Shown piece after piece: positions 51,602 through 60,928 of a stretch of DNA of 64,000 bases. The notes below the pieces were generated by a model. That model saw only the letters and a program-made list of their open reading frames with translations, did not search any database and was not told the origin of the DNA. This stretch comes from Arcticibacterium luteifluviistationis (GTDB taxonomy: Bacteria > Bacteroidota > Bacteroidia > Cytophagales > Spirosomataceae), in contig NZ_CP029480.1 in the NCBI RefSeq assembly GCF_003258705.1, positions 310,001-374,000 of the forward strand. The letters run 5' to 3'. The position numbers and the translations under genes were made by a program. Each line of letters starts with the position of its first letter. Positions within the stretch are counted from its first letter, which is position 1.

Positions 51602-51703
51602 GTTTTCCTTATCGTCTTTATCTGCTCTTATTCTTAAACCGAAAAGAGGTCCTATTATTTAGGCTACGTGACTTCTCTCACAAAATAAAGGACTAAGAGC
51701 TGC

Positions 51704-51711
51704 TAAATTTG
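51704..51711 (+). promoter_or_regulatory. Promoter -7 box for the rhodanese gene
   Basis: TAAATTTG on the plus strand, 22 nt before the ATG at 51734. Confidence 0.5.
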
Positions 51712-51733
51712 TAATGAATCAAATACAAATATC

Positions 51734-52024
51734 ATGACAGTTAAAGAGCTTATAAAAAATAATTTAGGAACAATAATAGACGTAAGAACAATAGGCGAAT
51801 TTCAGGGCGGCCATGTGGCAGGATCTAAGAATATTCCATTAAACGAAGTTCCTGCTAGACTTGATGAAATCAAGCAATTACCTATGCCACTAATACTGTG
51901 CTGTGCATCCGGTAACAGAAGCGGTCAAGCCACAGGATACTTAAGTGCAAACGGTGTAGAGTGCCATAATGGAGGTTCATGGATGGATGTTAATTATCTG
52001 CAGTCGGAATGCCTGAGTAATTAA
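51734..52024 (+). CDS. Single-domain rhodanese-like protein
   Basis: A 96-residue cytosolic protein. The CxxGxR active-site loop is C57-A-S-G-N-R, preceded by another cysteine C56, and IDVRTIGEFQGGHVAGSKNIP is the classic rhodanese N-terminal motif. It probably transfers sulfane sulfur or handles persulfides. A terminator follows immediately. Confidence 0.88.
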   Translation: MTVKELIKNNLGTIIDVRTIGEFQGGHVAGSKNIPLNEVPARLDEIKQLPMPLILCCASGNRSGQATGYLSANGVECHNGGSWMDVNYLQSECLSN

Positions 52025-52071
52025 GTTTAGAGGTTAATAAACTAATCCAGATAAAATGAATTATAGAAATA

Positions 52072-52099
52072 GGCTGCCTCTCGGCGGCTTTATTTTTTT
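52072..52099 (+). terminator. Terminator of the rhodanese gene
   Basis: GGCTGCC / GGCGGC stem (one G-T pair) followed by TTTATTTTTTT. It runs directly into the promoter box of the next gene. Confidence 0.6.
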
Positions 52100-52106
52100 A
52101 AATTTG
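52099..52106 (+). promoter_or_regulatory. Promoter -7 box for the MBL-fold gene
   Basis: TAAATTTG ends only 4 nt before the ATG at 52111, so transcription would start at or near the initiation codon (possible leaderless message). Confidence 0.4.
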
Positions 52107-52110
52107 ACCT

Positions 52111-52956
52111 ATGAATTTACATGTAATAGATGCTGGGAATTTCAAATTAGACGGTGGAGCTATGTTTGGAGTAGTTCCAAAAACGTTTTGGTCTAAGAAA
52201 GTCCCTGCGGATGATATTAATTTATGCAGTTGGAAAATGCGTTGTCTACTAATTGAAGATGGCAATAGACTAACACTGGTAGATACGGGTATGGGAGATA
52301 AACAACCCGAAAAATGGCTTTCTTATTACTACAGACATGGTGAAGGTGATTTAATTCGCTCTATCAGAGCGAAAGGATTTCATGAAGACCAAATTACCGA
52401 TGTCATTCTAAGTCATTTACATTTTGACCACGCAGGTGGAGCAGTGAAATGGAACAGTTCTAAGGATAAATTAAGCCTTACATTTCCTAATGCAAAGTAC
52501 TGGACGCACTCTTCTCACTGGGATTGGGCCATGAATCCTAATCCAAGAGAAGCTGCAACTTTTCTGGAAGAAAACCTCAAACCTATTCAAGAACTGGGTC
52601 ATCTCAACTTTATAGACAAGAGTCCTGATGCTTTTAGTAAAGACTATGAGTTTTTCTATGCCGATGGGCATACCGAAAAAATGATAATGCCAGTGCTTAA
52701 TATCAAAGGGCAAAAGGTTGTTTTTATAGCGGATACCATACCTTCTCACGCTCATATTCATATACCCTGGGTTATGGGTTATGATATTAGGCCCTTGGAA
52801 ACTATGAAAGAAAAGGCAAGTATGCTGAAGAAGATAGTAGATGAGAACTGGCTAGTTTACTTTGACCATGACCCATTCTATCAAGTGGCAAGCATCAAGG
52901 AAACCGAAAAGGGTTTTAAACCTGATTATTTAGGAACCTTAAGCGAGTACCTTTAA
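52111..52956 (+). CDS. MBL-fold metallohydrolase
   Basis: A 281-residue cytosolic enzyme. The metal-binding motif is HLHFDHAGG (HxHxDH), with later ligands in YADGHTEKMIMP and VFIADTIPSHAHIH. FKLDGGAMFGVVPK near the N-terminus is typical of the quorum-quenching-like/glyoxalase II-like branch with two metals. The substrate is uncertain. The last base of its stop overlaps the patatin gene start (TAATG), so the two are translationally coupled. Confidence 0.85.
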   Translation: MNLHVIDAGNFKLDGGAMFGVVPKTFWSKKVPADDINLCSWKMRCLLIEDGNRLTLVDTGMGDKQPEKWLSYYYRHGEGDLIRSIRAKGFHEDQITDVILSHLHFDHAGGAVKWNSSKDKLSLTFPNAKYWTHSSHWDWAMNPNPREAATFLEENLKPIQELGHLNFIDKSPDAFSKDYEFFYADGHTEKMIMPVLNIKGQKVVFIADTIPSHAHIHIPWVMGYDIRPLETMKEKASMLKKIVDENWLVYFDHDPFYQVASIKETEKGFKPDYLGTLSEYL

Positions 52957-53711
52957 TGACTCATAAAAAGATAGGTTTATGCCTTTCTGGCGGTGGTGCC
53001 AGAGGATTTGCTCATTTAGGGGTTTTAGAGGCCTTTGATGAGTTGAACATTCCTATTGCAATGCTTTCTGGATCCAGTGCTGGAGCTTTTGCGGCAGCAT
53101 TATACGCCGAAGGCCATAAGCCTCATTTTATTCAGGAGTTTATTCTTAGAAAAAGCCTGTGGCGTTATTTGAGACTCTCTCCAGGAAGAATGGGATTAAT
53201 GAATCTTAAGAATACAGAAAAAGTATTAAGAGAGCTTCTACCGCATGATTCTTTTGAAGCCTTAAAAGTCCCTATTTCCGTTTGTGCCACAAATATGAGC
53301 AAGGGTGAGCCAAATTACTTTTCAGAAGGAGAACTCATTAGACCATTACTGGCTTCCGTTGCTATTCCAGTAGCGTTTAAGCCAATTATTATTAACGGTG
53401 ACCAGTTTTTTGATGGTGGACTTAGTAATAATTTACCACTCGAACCTTTAGAAAACACTGATTTTAAAATTGCCGTTAACGTGACACCTTTTATAAAAAG
53501 ATTACCAGTAAGGTCTTTTAAAGATGTTGTTCTTAAATCTGTTTACATCTCCGTAGATAATCAAACCCGTCAAAAAAGTATTCAAGCCGACCTTTGCATA
53601 GAGCCAGAAGGTATTATGAAGTTTGACGGTTTTAAGTTAAAAAACGCAGAGAAGATGTTTGAAACTGGTTACAATTCGGCTTTAAAGGCACTTAAAACCT
53701 TGCCTTTTTGA
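52956..53711 (+). CDS. Patatin-like phospholipase
   Basis: A 251-residue protein without signal peptide. The oxyanion loop GLCLSGGGARGFAHLGVL, the nucleophile in LSGSSAGAFAAAL (GxSxG, Ser 40 region) and the catalytic aspartate in FFDGGLSNNLP are all present. It is a serine-aspartate dyad lipase acting on phospholipids or lysolipids, of the short NTE-like type. Start overlaps the MBL-fold gene by one base. Confidence 0.9.
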   Translation: MTHKKIGLCLSGGGARGFAHLGVLEAFDELNIPIAMLSGSSAGAFAAALYAEGHKPHFIQEFILRKSLWRYLRLSPGRMGLMNLKNTEKVLRELLPHDSFEALKVPISVCATNMSKGEPNYFSEGELIRPLLASVAIPVAFKPIIINGDQFFDGGLSNNLPLEPLENTDFKIAVNVTPFIKRLPVRSFKDVVLKSVYISVDNQTRQKSIQADLCIEPEGIMKFDGFKLKNAEKMFETGYNSALKALKTLPF

Positions 53712-53774
53712 TAGGCTCAGCTGCTCTAAATAGATTTTAATCCAATATTATCTCTTAATTGGCATTAAAATGGA

Positions 53775-53782
53775 TAATTTTG
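53775..53782 (+). promoter_or_regulatory. Promoter -7 box for porW/sprE
   Basis: TAATTTTG on the plus strand, 28-37 nt before the possible TTG starts of the gene. It probably drives the whole downstream block. Confidence 0.5.
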
Positions 53783-53810
53783 ATTTGAAATAAGCGTTTT
53801 TACTAAAAAA

Positions 53811-55976
53811 TTGACCCATTTGAGAAAACTAATTCTCGTATTTTTTGTAGCTCTTACTGCCCTATCATGCTCGCAGTTTAGCAATTCGCCCACCAGCAAA
53901 GCTTGGCATAATATGAATGCCAAATTTAATGCGTCAATAGATGCGGACGATTACTATGAATGGGCTATACATAAGATTGATTCTTCTAGAATAGAGGATT
54001 TTACCGCTACCCTACCCATTCTTTACCGCATTGACTCAAACGAAACCGTGGTTTCAAAACCTGAGCTTGACGAGGTAATTAGACTTACTTCATTGGTGGC
54101 AGAAAGGCATTCTAATTCAAAGTATTTGGACGGTTCTTATCTTTTACTTGGTAAAGCAAGGCTGTTCAAAGGAGATTTCATTAACGCCTCGGAAGTTTTT
54201 AAATATGTCAATTCGAACCATAAATCGGAAGAATACCAAAATAAGGCTCTCATTTGGCTAATGCGGACATATTTGGAGTCAAATGACCTTAATAAGGCGG
54301 ATGAAGTATCTAAAGCCGTTGTGAATTTAGACCTTTCAAAGAAAGACAAGGCTGATTTCTTTGAAATTAAAGCAGCCTACCATCAGCAAAAAGGTGAATT
54401 AGCCCTAGCGGCTGTCTTTTTAGAAGAAGCCTTGAAGACCATGAAAAAGTCAACTAGAAAGGCTAGAGCTCATTTCATTGTTGGGCAGCTTTACGCAGAC
54501 TTACAAAGAGGTTCTTTGGCAAGAACTAACTGGAAGGCTGTAGTTAAAAACAAACCTACGTACGACTTAGAGTTTAATGCAGGTATTGAGCTTTTGATGC
54601 TTGGCAGTGGTTTAGGTGATAACGCTAACGCCAATTTCCAGAAAATGCTGGAAGACAGAAAGAACGTAGATTTAAAGGATAAAATCTACTTCAAGATGGC
54701 GGAAGCAAAAGCTCAGCAAGGAAAATATACCAGTGCCATTAAAGATTATTCTACCTCTATTCAATTAGCAACAAACAAAACTCAGAAAGCAGGAGCTTAT
54801 CTTCAAATAGCGGAAATATATTACAGTAAGCTTCAGCAATACGAAATGGCTAGCAAGTATTATGACAGCACGCTATTTAATATGAATGAGCGTTCGCTCA
54901 ATTTTAAAGAGATTTCAGAAAAAGCTAATTCCTTGGCAGATTTTGTTAAATATCGAAATGTGCTTCATATGGAAGATAGCCTTCAAAACCTTGCTGCAAT
55001 GAATCCATTAGCACTTGAAAGTAAGGTGGAGAAAATGCTGAAGGCTGAGGAAGCAGAAAAGTTAAAACAGATTAAAGAGGCTGAAGAACTTGCCAAAGAA
55101 CAAGAAAACAAATCGACATCAGGAAATTCAGGTTCTTCTAATCCAAATAGTTGGTTTTTCTACGATCAAGTGTCTTTGACAAGGTCTAGAACTGCTTTTA
55201 TTAGAAATTGGGGACAAAGACCATTAGAAGATGACTGGAGAAGGAGGGACAAAGAAATAGGGAGTATTAGTTTCAAAATCGAAAAAGGAATAGTTGGCCA
55301 AGATGATGTAGAAGTAGATGAAGAAGCTGCTGCAAAGGAAAAAGAGCAAGCGAGAAAAATGGCTGAATTAGAAACTCAGAAACAAGCCATGTTATCCAAA
55401 ATTCCTGATACTCCACAGAAGTTAGCTCAGTCAAAAAGAAGACAGGAAGAGGCTTATTATCAATTAGGGAAAATTTATAGGCTGCAGTTTAATGAAATAG
55501 ACAACGCTCAAAAAACTTTTACCACGCTACTCCAAAAGTTTCCAAATACGGATTATGAGCAAGAAGTACTTTACTTCTTAGCTTTAATGGCAGATAATAA
55601 AAATAGCAATCCTTATAGGTCTGCTTTAATCTCCAAATTTCCGCTTTCTACCTACGCAAGACAGTTAAAGAGGGGTTCTGTAGAAATAAATGCTGACACA
55701 GAAAGCAACGCCGAGAGAGATTATGCAGTCTTATATGCAGAATTTAAAAATGGTAACGTGGCGGCGGCTTTAGAAAAAGCGGAAAAAGGATTATACGATT
55801 ACACTGGAACAAGTTTGGAAGACAAATTTGCCATGCTTCGAATAATGCTTCTAGCAAAAACTGACAAAACCACTAATTACCGAATAGCGTTAATGGATTT
55901 CATGAGAAGTTACCCTTCCAGTAATTTGCTTCCTCAGGTTTCCGGTATGTTATCAACCCTATCGAAAAATAAATAA
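53811..55976 (+). CDS. porW: Type IX secretion / gliding lipoprotein PorW (SprE)
   Basis: A 721-residue lipoprotein; lipobox LTALSC (Cys 20). Long TPR array (about 80-400: ADEVSKAVVNLDLSKKDKADFFEI, AAVFLEEALKTMKKSTRKARAHFIVGQLYADL), then a Lys/Glu-rich coiled stretch (about 400-440) and the conserved NSWFFYDQVSLTRSRTAFIRNWGQRPLEDDWRRRD block that identifies PorW/SprE, followed by further TPRs. It is required for T9SS protein secretion and gliding in other Bacteroidota. The start is TTG 53811, with TTG 53820 as an alternative. It ends one base before a small membrane-protein gene. Confidence 0.88.
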   Translation: MTHLRKLILVFFVALTALSCSQFSNSPTSKAWHNMNAKFNASIDADDYYEWAIHKIDSSRIEDFTATLPILYRIDSNETVVSKPELDEVIRLTSLVAERHSNSKYLDGSYLLLGKARLFKGDFINASEVFKYVNSNHKSEEYQNKALIWLMRTYLESNDLNKADEVSKAVVNLDLSKKDKADFFEIKAAYHQQKGELALAAVFLEEALKTMKKSTRKARAHFIVGQLYADLQRGSLARTNWKAVVKNKPTYDLEFNAGIELLMLGSGLGDNANANFQKMLEDRKNVDLKDKIYFKMAEAKAQQGKYTSAIKDYSTSIQLATNKTQKAGAYLQIAEIYYSKLQQYEMASKYYDSTLFNMNERSLNFKEISEKANSLADFVKYRNVLHMEDSLQNLAAMNPLALESKVEKMLKAEEAEKLKQIKEAEELAKEQENKSTSGNSGSSNPNSWFFYDQVSLTRSRTAFIRNWGQRPLEDDWRRRDKEIGSISFKIEKGIVGQDDVEVDEEAAAKEKEQARKMAELETQKQAMLSKIPDTPQKLAQSKRRQEEAYYQLGKIYRLQFNEIDNAQKTFTTLLQKFPNTDYEQEVLYFLALMADNKNSNPYRSALISKFPLSTYARQLKRGSVEINADTESNAERDYAVLYAEFKNGNVAAALEKAEKGLYDYTGTSLEDKFAMLRIMLLAKTDKTTNYRIALMDFMRSYPSSNLLPQVSGMLSTLSKNK

Positions 55977-55977
55977 A

Positions 55978-56094
55978 ATGCCAGACAAAAAACCTCCTAT
56001 TTTAGGTTCTTGGAAAAACCTCTACATTCTTGTAATAGGTGTTCTTTTTTTTCTAATTGTGCTTTTTTATTTTCTGACTAAAACCTTCTCATGA
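55978..56094 (+). CDS. 38-residue single-span membrane protein
   Basis: A short gene: ATG 55978, sequence MPDKKPPILGSWKNLYILVI then a hydrophobic helix (GVLFFLIVLFYFLTKTF) and stop TGA at 56092-56094. It begins one base after the porW stop and its stop overlaps the symporter ATG (ATGA). A basic N-terminal segment with a proline pair precedes one membrane helix. I infer a small accessory subunit of the symporter, by position and topology only. It is easily missed because of its length. Confidence 0.75.
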   Translation: MPDKKPPILGSWKNLYILVIGVLFFLIVLFYFLTKTFS

Positions 56095-57782
56095 GTACTT
56101 TAGATTGGATTTTTCTCTCTGCCACACTGGCATTTATTATCCTATATGGTATTTTCAAAAACAGGAAAAACACTAACCTCGATGGCTTTTTCTTAGGAAA
56201 TAAATCGCTTCCCTGGTATAATGTGGGTCTTTCTGTAATGGCTACACAAGCTAGTGCTATTACGTTTTTATCTGCCCCGGGTCAAGCCTTTACAGATGGT
56301 ATGGGTTTCATTCAGTTTTATTTTGGGCTGCCCTTAGCTATGGTGGTTTTGAGTATTACTTTTATTCCTATTTTCAATAGATTAAAGGTGTTTACCGCAT
56401 ATGAATATCTCGAAGGCAGATTTGATGGCAGAGTAAGAGTTTTTACAGCCATGTTGTTTTTACTTCAGCGTGGGCTTTCTACAGGTATTTCTATTTATGC
56501 ACCTTCTATTATTCTTTCTACCATTTTTGGTTGGGACATTTTCTGGACTAATGCATTTATGGGTGGTACGGTGTTAACCTACACCTTAATTGGAGGAACT
56601 AAAGCTATTTCGCATACACACATTCAGCAAATGATAATTGTGACTGCCGCTATGGTTTTTGCGGGTATTATGGTGGTACAGCTTTTACCAGCAGATATTG
56701 GTGTTATGGACGCCGTCAAAGTGGCAGGAAAAGCAGGAAAAGTAAACCTTATCAACCTGGAGTTTAACCCTAAAGAAAAATATAACGTTTGGTCGGGTAT
56801 CTTGGCTGGTTTCTTCTTACAGCTCTCCTATTTCGGTACTGACCAATCGCAAGTAGGACGCTATTTGACCGCAAAGAATACGACACAGAGTAGGCTTGGA
56901 CTTTTATTTAATGGCTTACTTAAAATTCCAATGCAGTTTGGTATTCTATTTATAGGTGTCTTGGTTTTCGTTTTTTATCAATTCAACACCTCTCCTCTTT
57001 TCTTTAATCAAGTAGAAACTGACAAACTTCTAAATAGCCAGTATGCGAATGAATACAGGGCATTGGAACTAGAGCATCAGGCTAACGCTGAAATTAAAAA
57101 AGTAGAGATTTATAAACTCCATGAAGCCATCCAATCCGAAGATGAAGTTCAAATTTCGCTTGCACAAGAGGCTATTCAAATAGGTGAAGATAAATTCAAG
57201 GCTTTAAAGGCGAAAGTAAGTGATTTAATAAAAAAGAATAATCCAGAAGGCGATGCTGGCGATATTAACTACATTTTTATCCGCTTTATTCTAGACCATC
57301 TACCTCATGGTTTCATTGGTCTTTTAATAGCCGTGATATTTTCAGCCTCCATGGGATCGGTGGCTTCAGCCTATAATTCATTAGCTGCTTGTACGGTAAT
57401 TGACGTGCTTAAGAAAACAAAATCTTGGAATCACTCAGAGTCAAAAGAGCTGATGATTTCTAAACTTATCACCGTTTTCTGGGCCATATTCTGTATCATA
57501 GTTGCCTTCTTTGCGAATAAACTCGGGAGCAGTATGATTGAGCTGGTCAACGTGCTAGGTTCATGGTTTTACGGAATTATCCTTGGTATTTTCTTAGTCG
57601 CATTTTACTACAAAAAAATTGGTGGACAAGCTATATTTTATAGTGCTGTTATTTCGCAGGTTCTAATTATTCTCATTTGGAAATTCGAATTAGTAGCCTA
57701 TCTTTGGTTAAACCCGATTGGCTGTATTTTAGTGTTTTCGTTCGGTTGGGTTTTCCAGCAAATATTGAATCTTAGAAAGTGA
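56091..57782 (+). CDS. Sodium:solute symporter (SSS family)
   Basis: A 563-residue inner-membrane transporter with 13 or so helices. Family blocks: GLSVMATQASAITFLSAPGQAFTDGMGF in the first third, LQLSYFGTDQSQVGRYLTAKN mid-protein and IFSASMGSVASAYNSLAACTV. A hydrophilic insert of about 85 residues (about 305-390, ELEHQANAEIKKVEIYKLHE...) lies between two helices and looks like a coiled coil. The substrate is unknown. Its start overlaps the small protein gene by 4 bp and its stop overlaps the response regulator start, so all three are coupled. Confidence 0.87.
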   Translation: MSTLDWIFLSATLAFIILYGIFKNRKNTNLDGFFLGNKSLPWYNVGLSVMATQASAITFLSAPGQAFTDGMGFIQFYFGLPLAMVVLSITFIPIFNRLKVFTAYEYLEGRFDGRVRVFTAMLFLLQRGLSTGISIYAPSIILSTIFGWDIFWTNAFMGGTVLTYTLIGGTKAISHTHIQQMIIVTAAMVFAGIMVVQLLPADIGVMDAVKVAGKAGKVNLINLEFNPKEKYNVWSGILAGFFLQLSYFGTDQSQVGRYLTAKNTTQSRLGLLFNGLLKIPMQFGILFIGVLVFVFYQFNTSPLFFNQVETDKLLNSQYANEYRALELEHQANAEIKKVEIYKLHEAIQSEDEVQISLAQEAIQIGEDKFKALKAKVSDLIKKNNPEGDAGDINYIFIRFILDHLPHGFIGLLIAVIFSASMGSVASAYNSLAACTVIDVLKKTKSWNHSESKELMISKLITVFWAIFCIIVAFFANKLGSSMIELVNVLGSWFYGIILGIFLVAFYYKKIGGQAIFYSAVISQVLIILIWKFELVAYLWLNPIGCILVFSFGWVFQQILNLRK

Positions 57783-58462
57783 AAAAAAGTATTTTAATAG
57801 TAGAAGACGACGAGAGAATAGCCCGAACTATTAGTAAGGGGCTAGAAGAGATGGACTTTGAAACTACTATTGCTTTTGATGGCAAAATTGCTCTTAAACT
57901 AGCTTTGGCCAATCCTTTTGACTTGTTTTTGCTAGATCTCAACCTTCCAGAACTAAACGGTTATCAGGTTACTGAAGGTATCAGGAATGCAGGTTTAGAA
58001 ACTCCTATTCTAATGTTGACAGCATTGGGAGAAACCGATGATAAGATTGAAGGCTTTGAAAAAGGAGCAGATGATTACCTAGTTAAACCTTTTGATTTTA
58101 GAGAATTGGTAGCTCGTATTAATGCTCTTTTAAGAAGAAGTTCACCTTCTTCTTTACAGGTTAACGAGCTTTCGGTAGCAGATTTGAAAGTAGACTTGGA
58201 CGCAAAACTTGTCTATCGTGGCGATCAGGCTATTCAACTAACACCTAAAGAATTTGGCCTTTTAGAATATCTAATTCAAAATAAGGGTAAAGTAGTATCT
58301 AAAGAAGAGATAGCAGAAGCTATTTGGGATCAAAATCCTGGAAAAAGTCTTAACGTGATAGAAGTTTATATCAATTTCTTAAGAAAGAAAATTGACAAAG
58401 ATTTTGAGCCAAAGCTCATCAAAACAAAGTCTGGGATGGGATATGTTTTACGAGAAGAGTAA
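57779..58462 (+). CDS. OmpR-family response regulator
   Basis: A 227-residue two-domain regulator starting at GTG 57779. Receiver domain: VEDDERIAR acidic pair, phosphoacceptor D53 in LLDLNLPELNG, conserved T and K (LTALGE, YLVKPFD). Winged-helix C-terminal domain (about 130-227) with LTPKEFGLLEYLIQNKGKVVSKEEI and VEVYINFLRKKID. It overlaps the symporter gene by 4 bp and is 59 bp before the kinase gene. It should control its own operon or the secretion genes, by context only. Confidence 0.93.
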   Translation: MKKSILIVEDDERIARTISKGLEEMDFETTIAFDGKIALKLALANPFDLFLLDLNLPELNGYQVTEGIRNAGLETPILMLTALGETDDKIEGFEKGADDYLVKPFDFRELVARINALLRRSSPSSLQVNELSVADLKVDLDAKLVYRGDQAIQLTPKEFGLLEYLIQNKGKVVSKEEIAEAIWDQNPGKSLNVIEVYINFLRKKIDKDFEPKLIKTKSGMGYVLREE

Positions 58463-58521
58463 TTAACATTTTTGATTTTCGCTCTATTTCTTCCATCTTC
58501 AAGCATTTAATGCTCTAAATT

Positions 58522-59892
58522 TTGACAATCAGAACCAAAATAGCCTTACAGTTTTCGGTAATAGTAGCAGCTCTACTTGCTGTTTTTTCTATAGGTATTT
58601 ATTATTTATCTGAAAACTATAGACAGCAAGAATTTTATAATAGCCTTAGAGACAGAGCGGTGACTACCGCTAGATTACTTATCAAAGAGCCACAAATTGA
58701 CAAGCAACTCTTAAAAGTTATTGATAAAAATACCTTGACAACCCTTTACCCTGCTCAGGTTCTTGTTTTTAATGATTCCAACCAGGTGGCTTACTATAAT
58801 TATGAAGCGGACACCATTTACTATAGTCCAGAGTTACTTAACAGAATTAGAAGCAAAAGGTATATAGAAACCACTTTTGGCAGTAATCAGGTGGTGGGAA
58901 CCATGTATTCCGACACTCTGAATAAAAGCTATGCAGTACTGGCCCAAGCCGAAGATGTTTATGGAAAGGAAAAGCTCATGAATATTAGAGAAGCCATGTA
59001 TACAGGCTACTTTTCTGCCATAATTCTAACGATTATATTGGGTTTCGTATTTGCGGGGCAATCTTTAAAACCTATTTCGAAAATTAATGAGGAAATTTCT
59101 CATATTACTGCCAGTAGCCTTCGGAAAAAATTAGATACGGGAAATAATACTGATGAAATTGCCACTCTAGCCGTCAATTTTAATAAAATGCTATCTAGGT
59201 TAGACTCCTCCTTTGAGCTGCAAAAAAGCTTTGTTTCTAATGCCTCCCATGAACTAAGAACACCTCTAGCAGCGGTTAAATCAGAAATTCAAGTTGCACT
59301 TCAAAATGAAAGAACGCCAGAAGAATATAAGACAATCTTAAATAGCCTTTTAAATGATAACCAGCGACTCATCAAACTGACGAATAGTTTGCTTCAATTG
59401 GCTAAATCTGAAGCTCAAGAAAACACGGTAAACCTTCGCCCAATTAGAATTGATGAAATCCTGTTTGATGTACAAGATGAAATTCTACACCTTAATCCAA
59501 ATTATAAAATACAGATAGATTTTGAAGATATTCCTGAGGACATAAACTGGGTTACTGTAAATGGTAAAGAAGCTTTGTTAAAAACGCTATTTACAAACCT
59601 CATTGACAATGCCTGTAAATACTCTCAAAACCAGCAGGCAGATGTTAGAATTAAAGCCAATAATCAGAACTGTCTTATCTCGGTTAGTGACACTGGAATA
59701 GGAATTCAGAAAGAAGAATTAGAGAAGGTTTTTGAGCCTTTTTATAGAACTAGTAGAGCCACTTCATATAAGGGTTCTGGCATAGGACTTTCTATTTGTA
59801 AAAGAATAGTAGATCTACATCAAGGTAAAATCTCTCTCAAGAGCGAAGTAGATGTAGGAAGTCTTTTTGTGGTGATCCTTCCACACACTTAA
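58522..59892 (+). CDS. Sensor histidine kinase (HisKA type)
   Basis: A 456-residue inner-membrane kinase starting at TTG. N-terminal helix (8-28), periplasmic sensor region (30-158), second helix (160-178), HAMP (180-230), phosphoacceptor H243 in SNASHELRTPLA and a complete HATPase (NLIDNACKY N box, DTGIGI G1, GSGIGLSI G2). It is the cognate partner of the preceding response regulator. Its stop codon abuts that of queG on the other strand, with no terminator between. Confidence 0.92.
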   Translation: MTIRTKIALQFSVIVAALLAVFSIGIYYLSENYRQQEFYNSLRDRAVTTARLLIKEPQIDKQLLKVIDKNTLTTLYPAQVLVFNDSNQVAYYNYEADTIYYSPELLNRIRSKRYIETTFGSNQVVGTMYSDTLNKSYAVLAQAEDVYGKEKLMNIREAMYTGYFSAIILTIILGFVFAGQSLKPISKINEEISHITASSLRKKLDTGNNTDEIATLAVNFNKMLSRLDSSFELQKSFVSNASHELRTPLAAVKSEIQVALQNERTPEEYKTILNSLLNDNQRLIKLTNSLLQLAKSEAQENTVNLRPIRIDEILFDVQDEILHLNPNYKIQIDFEDIPEDINWVTVNGKEALLKTLFTNLIDNACKYSQNQQADVRIKANNQNCLISVSDTGIGIQKEELEKVFEPFYRTSRATSYKGSGIGLSICKRIVDLHQGKISLKSEVDVGSLFVVILPHT

Positions 59893-60837
59893 TTAGTCTT
59901 TCGTATTTGGCTTGATGAAATTTACATTTCGCCTAACACCTTCCAATTTTGTGCGTTTTATGGGAGAATGGCGAAATAATTCACGGAAAACCTCTTCTGT
60001 AATTTCTTCCCAATCGCTATTTGTAAAGCCTGCCAGTTCTGGCTTAAGGTTAAAGTCAGGCGTAGTGTTTGGTTTTGAAAACCTATTCCATGGGCATACA
60101 TCTTGGCAAATATCACAACCGAAAATCCAGTTCTCCATTTTACCTTTCGCTTCCTCCGGAATAGCCTCTTTTAACTCTATGGTGTAGTACGAAATACATT
60201 TGCTTCCATCTACCACATAAGGCTCCACAATGGCATCTGTAGGGCAGGCATCTATACATGCCGTACAGGTACCGCAGTAATCTTTAACAGGACCGTCTTC
60301 TTCTAATACTAAATCACAAATTATCTCTCCTAAAAAGAAGAAAGAACCCATTTCTTTATTCAGCAAATTACTATGTTTTCCTACCCAGCCTAGCCCACTT
60401 TTTTCCGCCCATACTTTATCCATTACGGGTGCCGAATCTACAAAGATTCTTCCATCTACTTCCCCTATTTCTTCATTAATAAAGTTGAAAAGAGCTTTGA
60501 GTTTATCCTTTAAAACGTAATGGTAATCTTTGCCGTAGGCGTACTTAGAAATCTTAAGGTCATCATCACCTTCTGGCAGCCTTTTTTCCGGATAATAATT
60601 AAGCATGACAGATATCACCGATTTAGCTCCAGGAACCAGTTTAGTGGGATCTAGCCTTTTATCAAAATGATTAGCCATCCAAGCCATTTTTCCATTATAG
60701 TTCTGGTTAAGCCACTTTTCTAGGCGTGGAGCTTCTTTTTCAAGGAAACCAGCCTTTGAAATACCACAAAAATCAAAACCAAGTTCGTGGGCTTTGTTTT
60801 TTATTAATTGGGCATTATTAAAACTATTTCTAAGCAC
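59893..60837 (-). CDS. queG: Epoxyqueuosine reductase QueG
   Basis: Cobalamin- and Fe-S-dependent enzyme in the last step of queuosine formation in tRNA. It has 314 residues. The proton donor is D134 ([19 protein letters not shown]), the first cluster cysteines are C188, C191, C194, C198 ([12 protein letters not shown]) and the second are C241, C244, C248 ([10 protein letters not shown]) plus C214. No C-terminal HEAT extension is present, so it is the short form. It converges with the kinase gene with directly adjacent stops. Confidence 0.95.
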   Translation of the reverse strand: MLRNSFNNAQLIKNKAHELGFDFCGISKAGFLEKEAPRLEKWLNQNYNGKMAWMANHFDKRLDPTKLVPGAKSVISVMLNYYPEKRLPEGDDDLKISKYAYGKDYHYVLKDKLKALFNFINEEIGEVDGRIFVDSAPVMDKVWAEKSGLGWVGKHSNLLNKEMGSFFFLGEIICDLVLEEDGPVKDYCGTCTACIDACPTDAIVEPYVVDGSKCISYYTIELKEAIPEEAKGKMENWIFGCDICQDVCPWNRFSKPNTTPDFNLKPELAGFTNSDWEEITEEVFRELFRHSPIKRTKLEGVRRNVNFIKPNTKD

Positions 60838-60928
60838 TAAATTCCTGTTTATTTTCTATTCGTTTGTATATCAAACTTTTATCAGTTTCAATATTTCTCT
60901 ATATTACAAATAAAGTAACAATCTGCTA

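Noticed and set aside
59884-59900. Abutting stop codons of the kinase gene and queG as a regulatory site
   Set aside because: Tight convergent gene ends occur by chance, and no hairpin or repeat is present.
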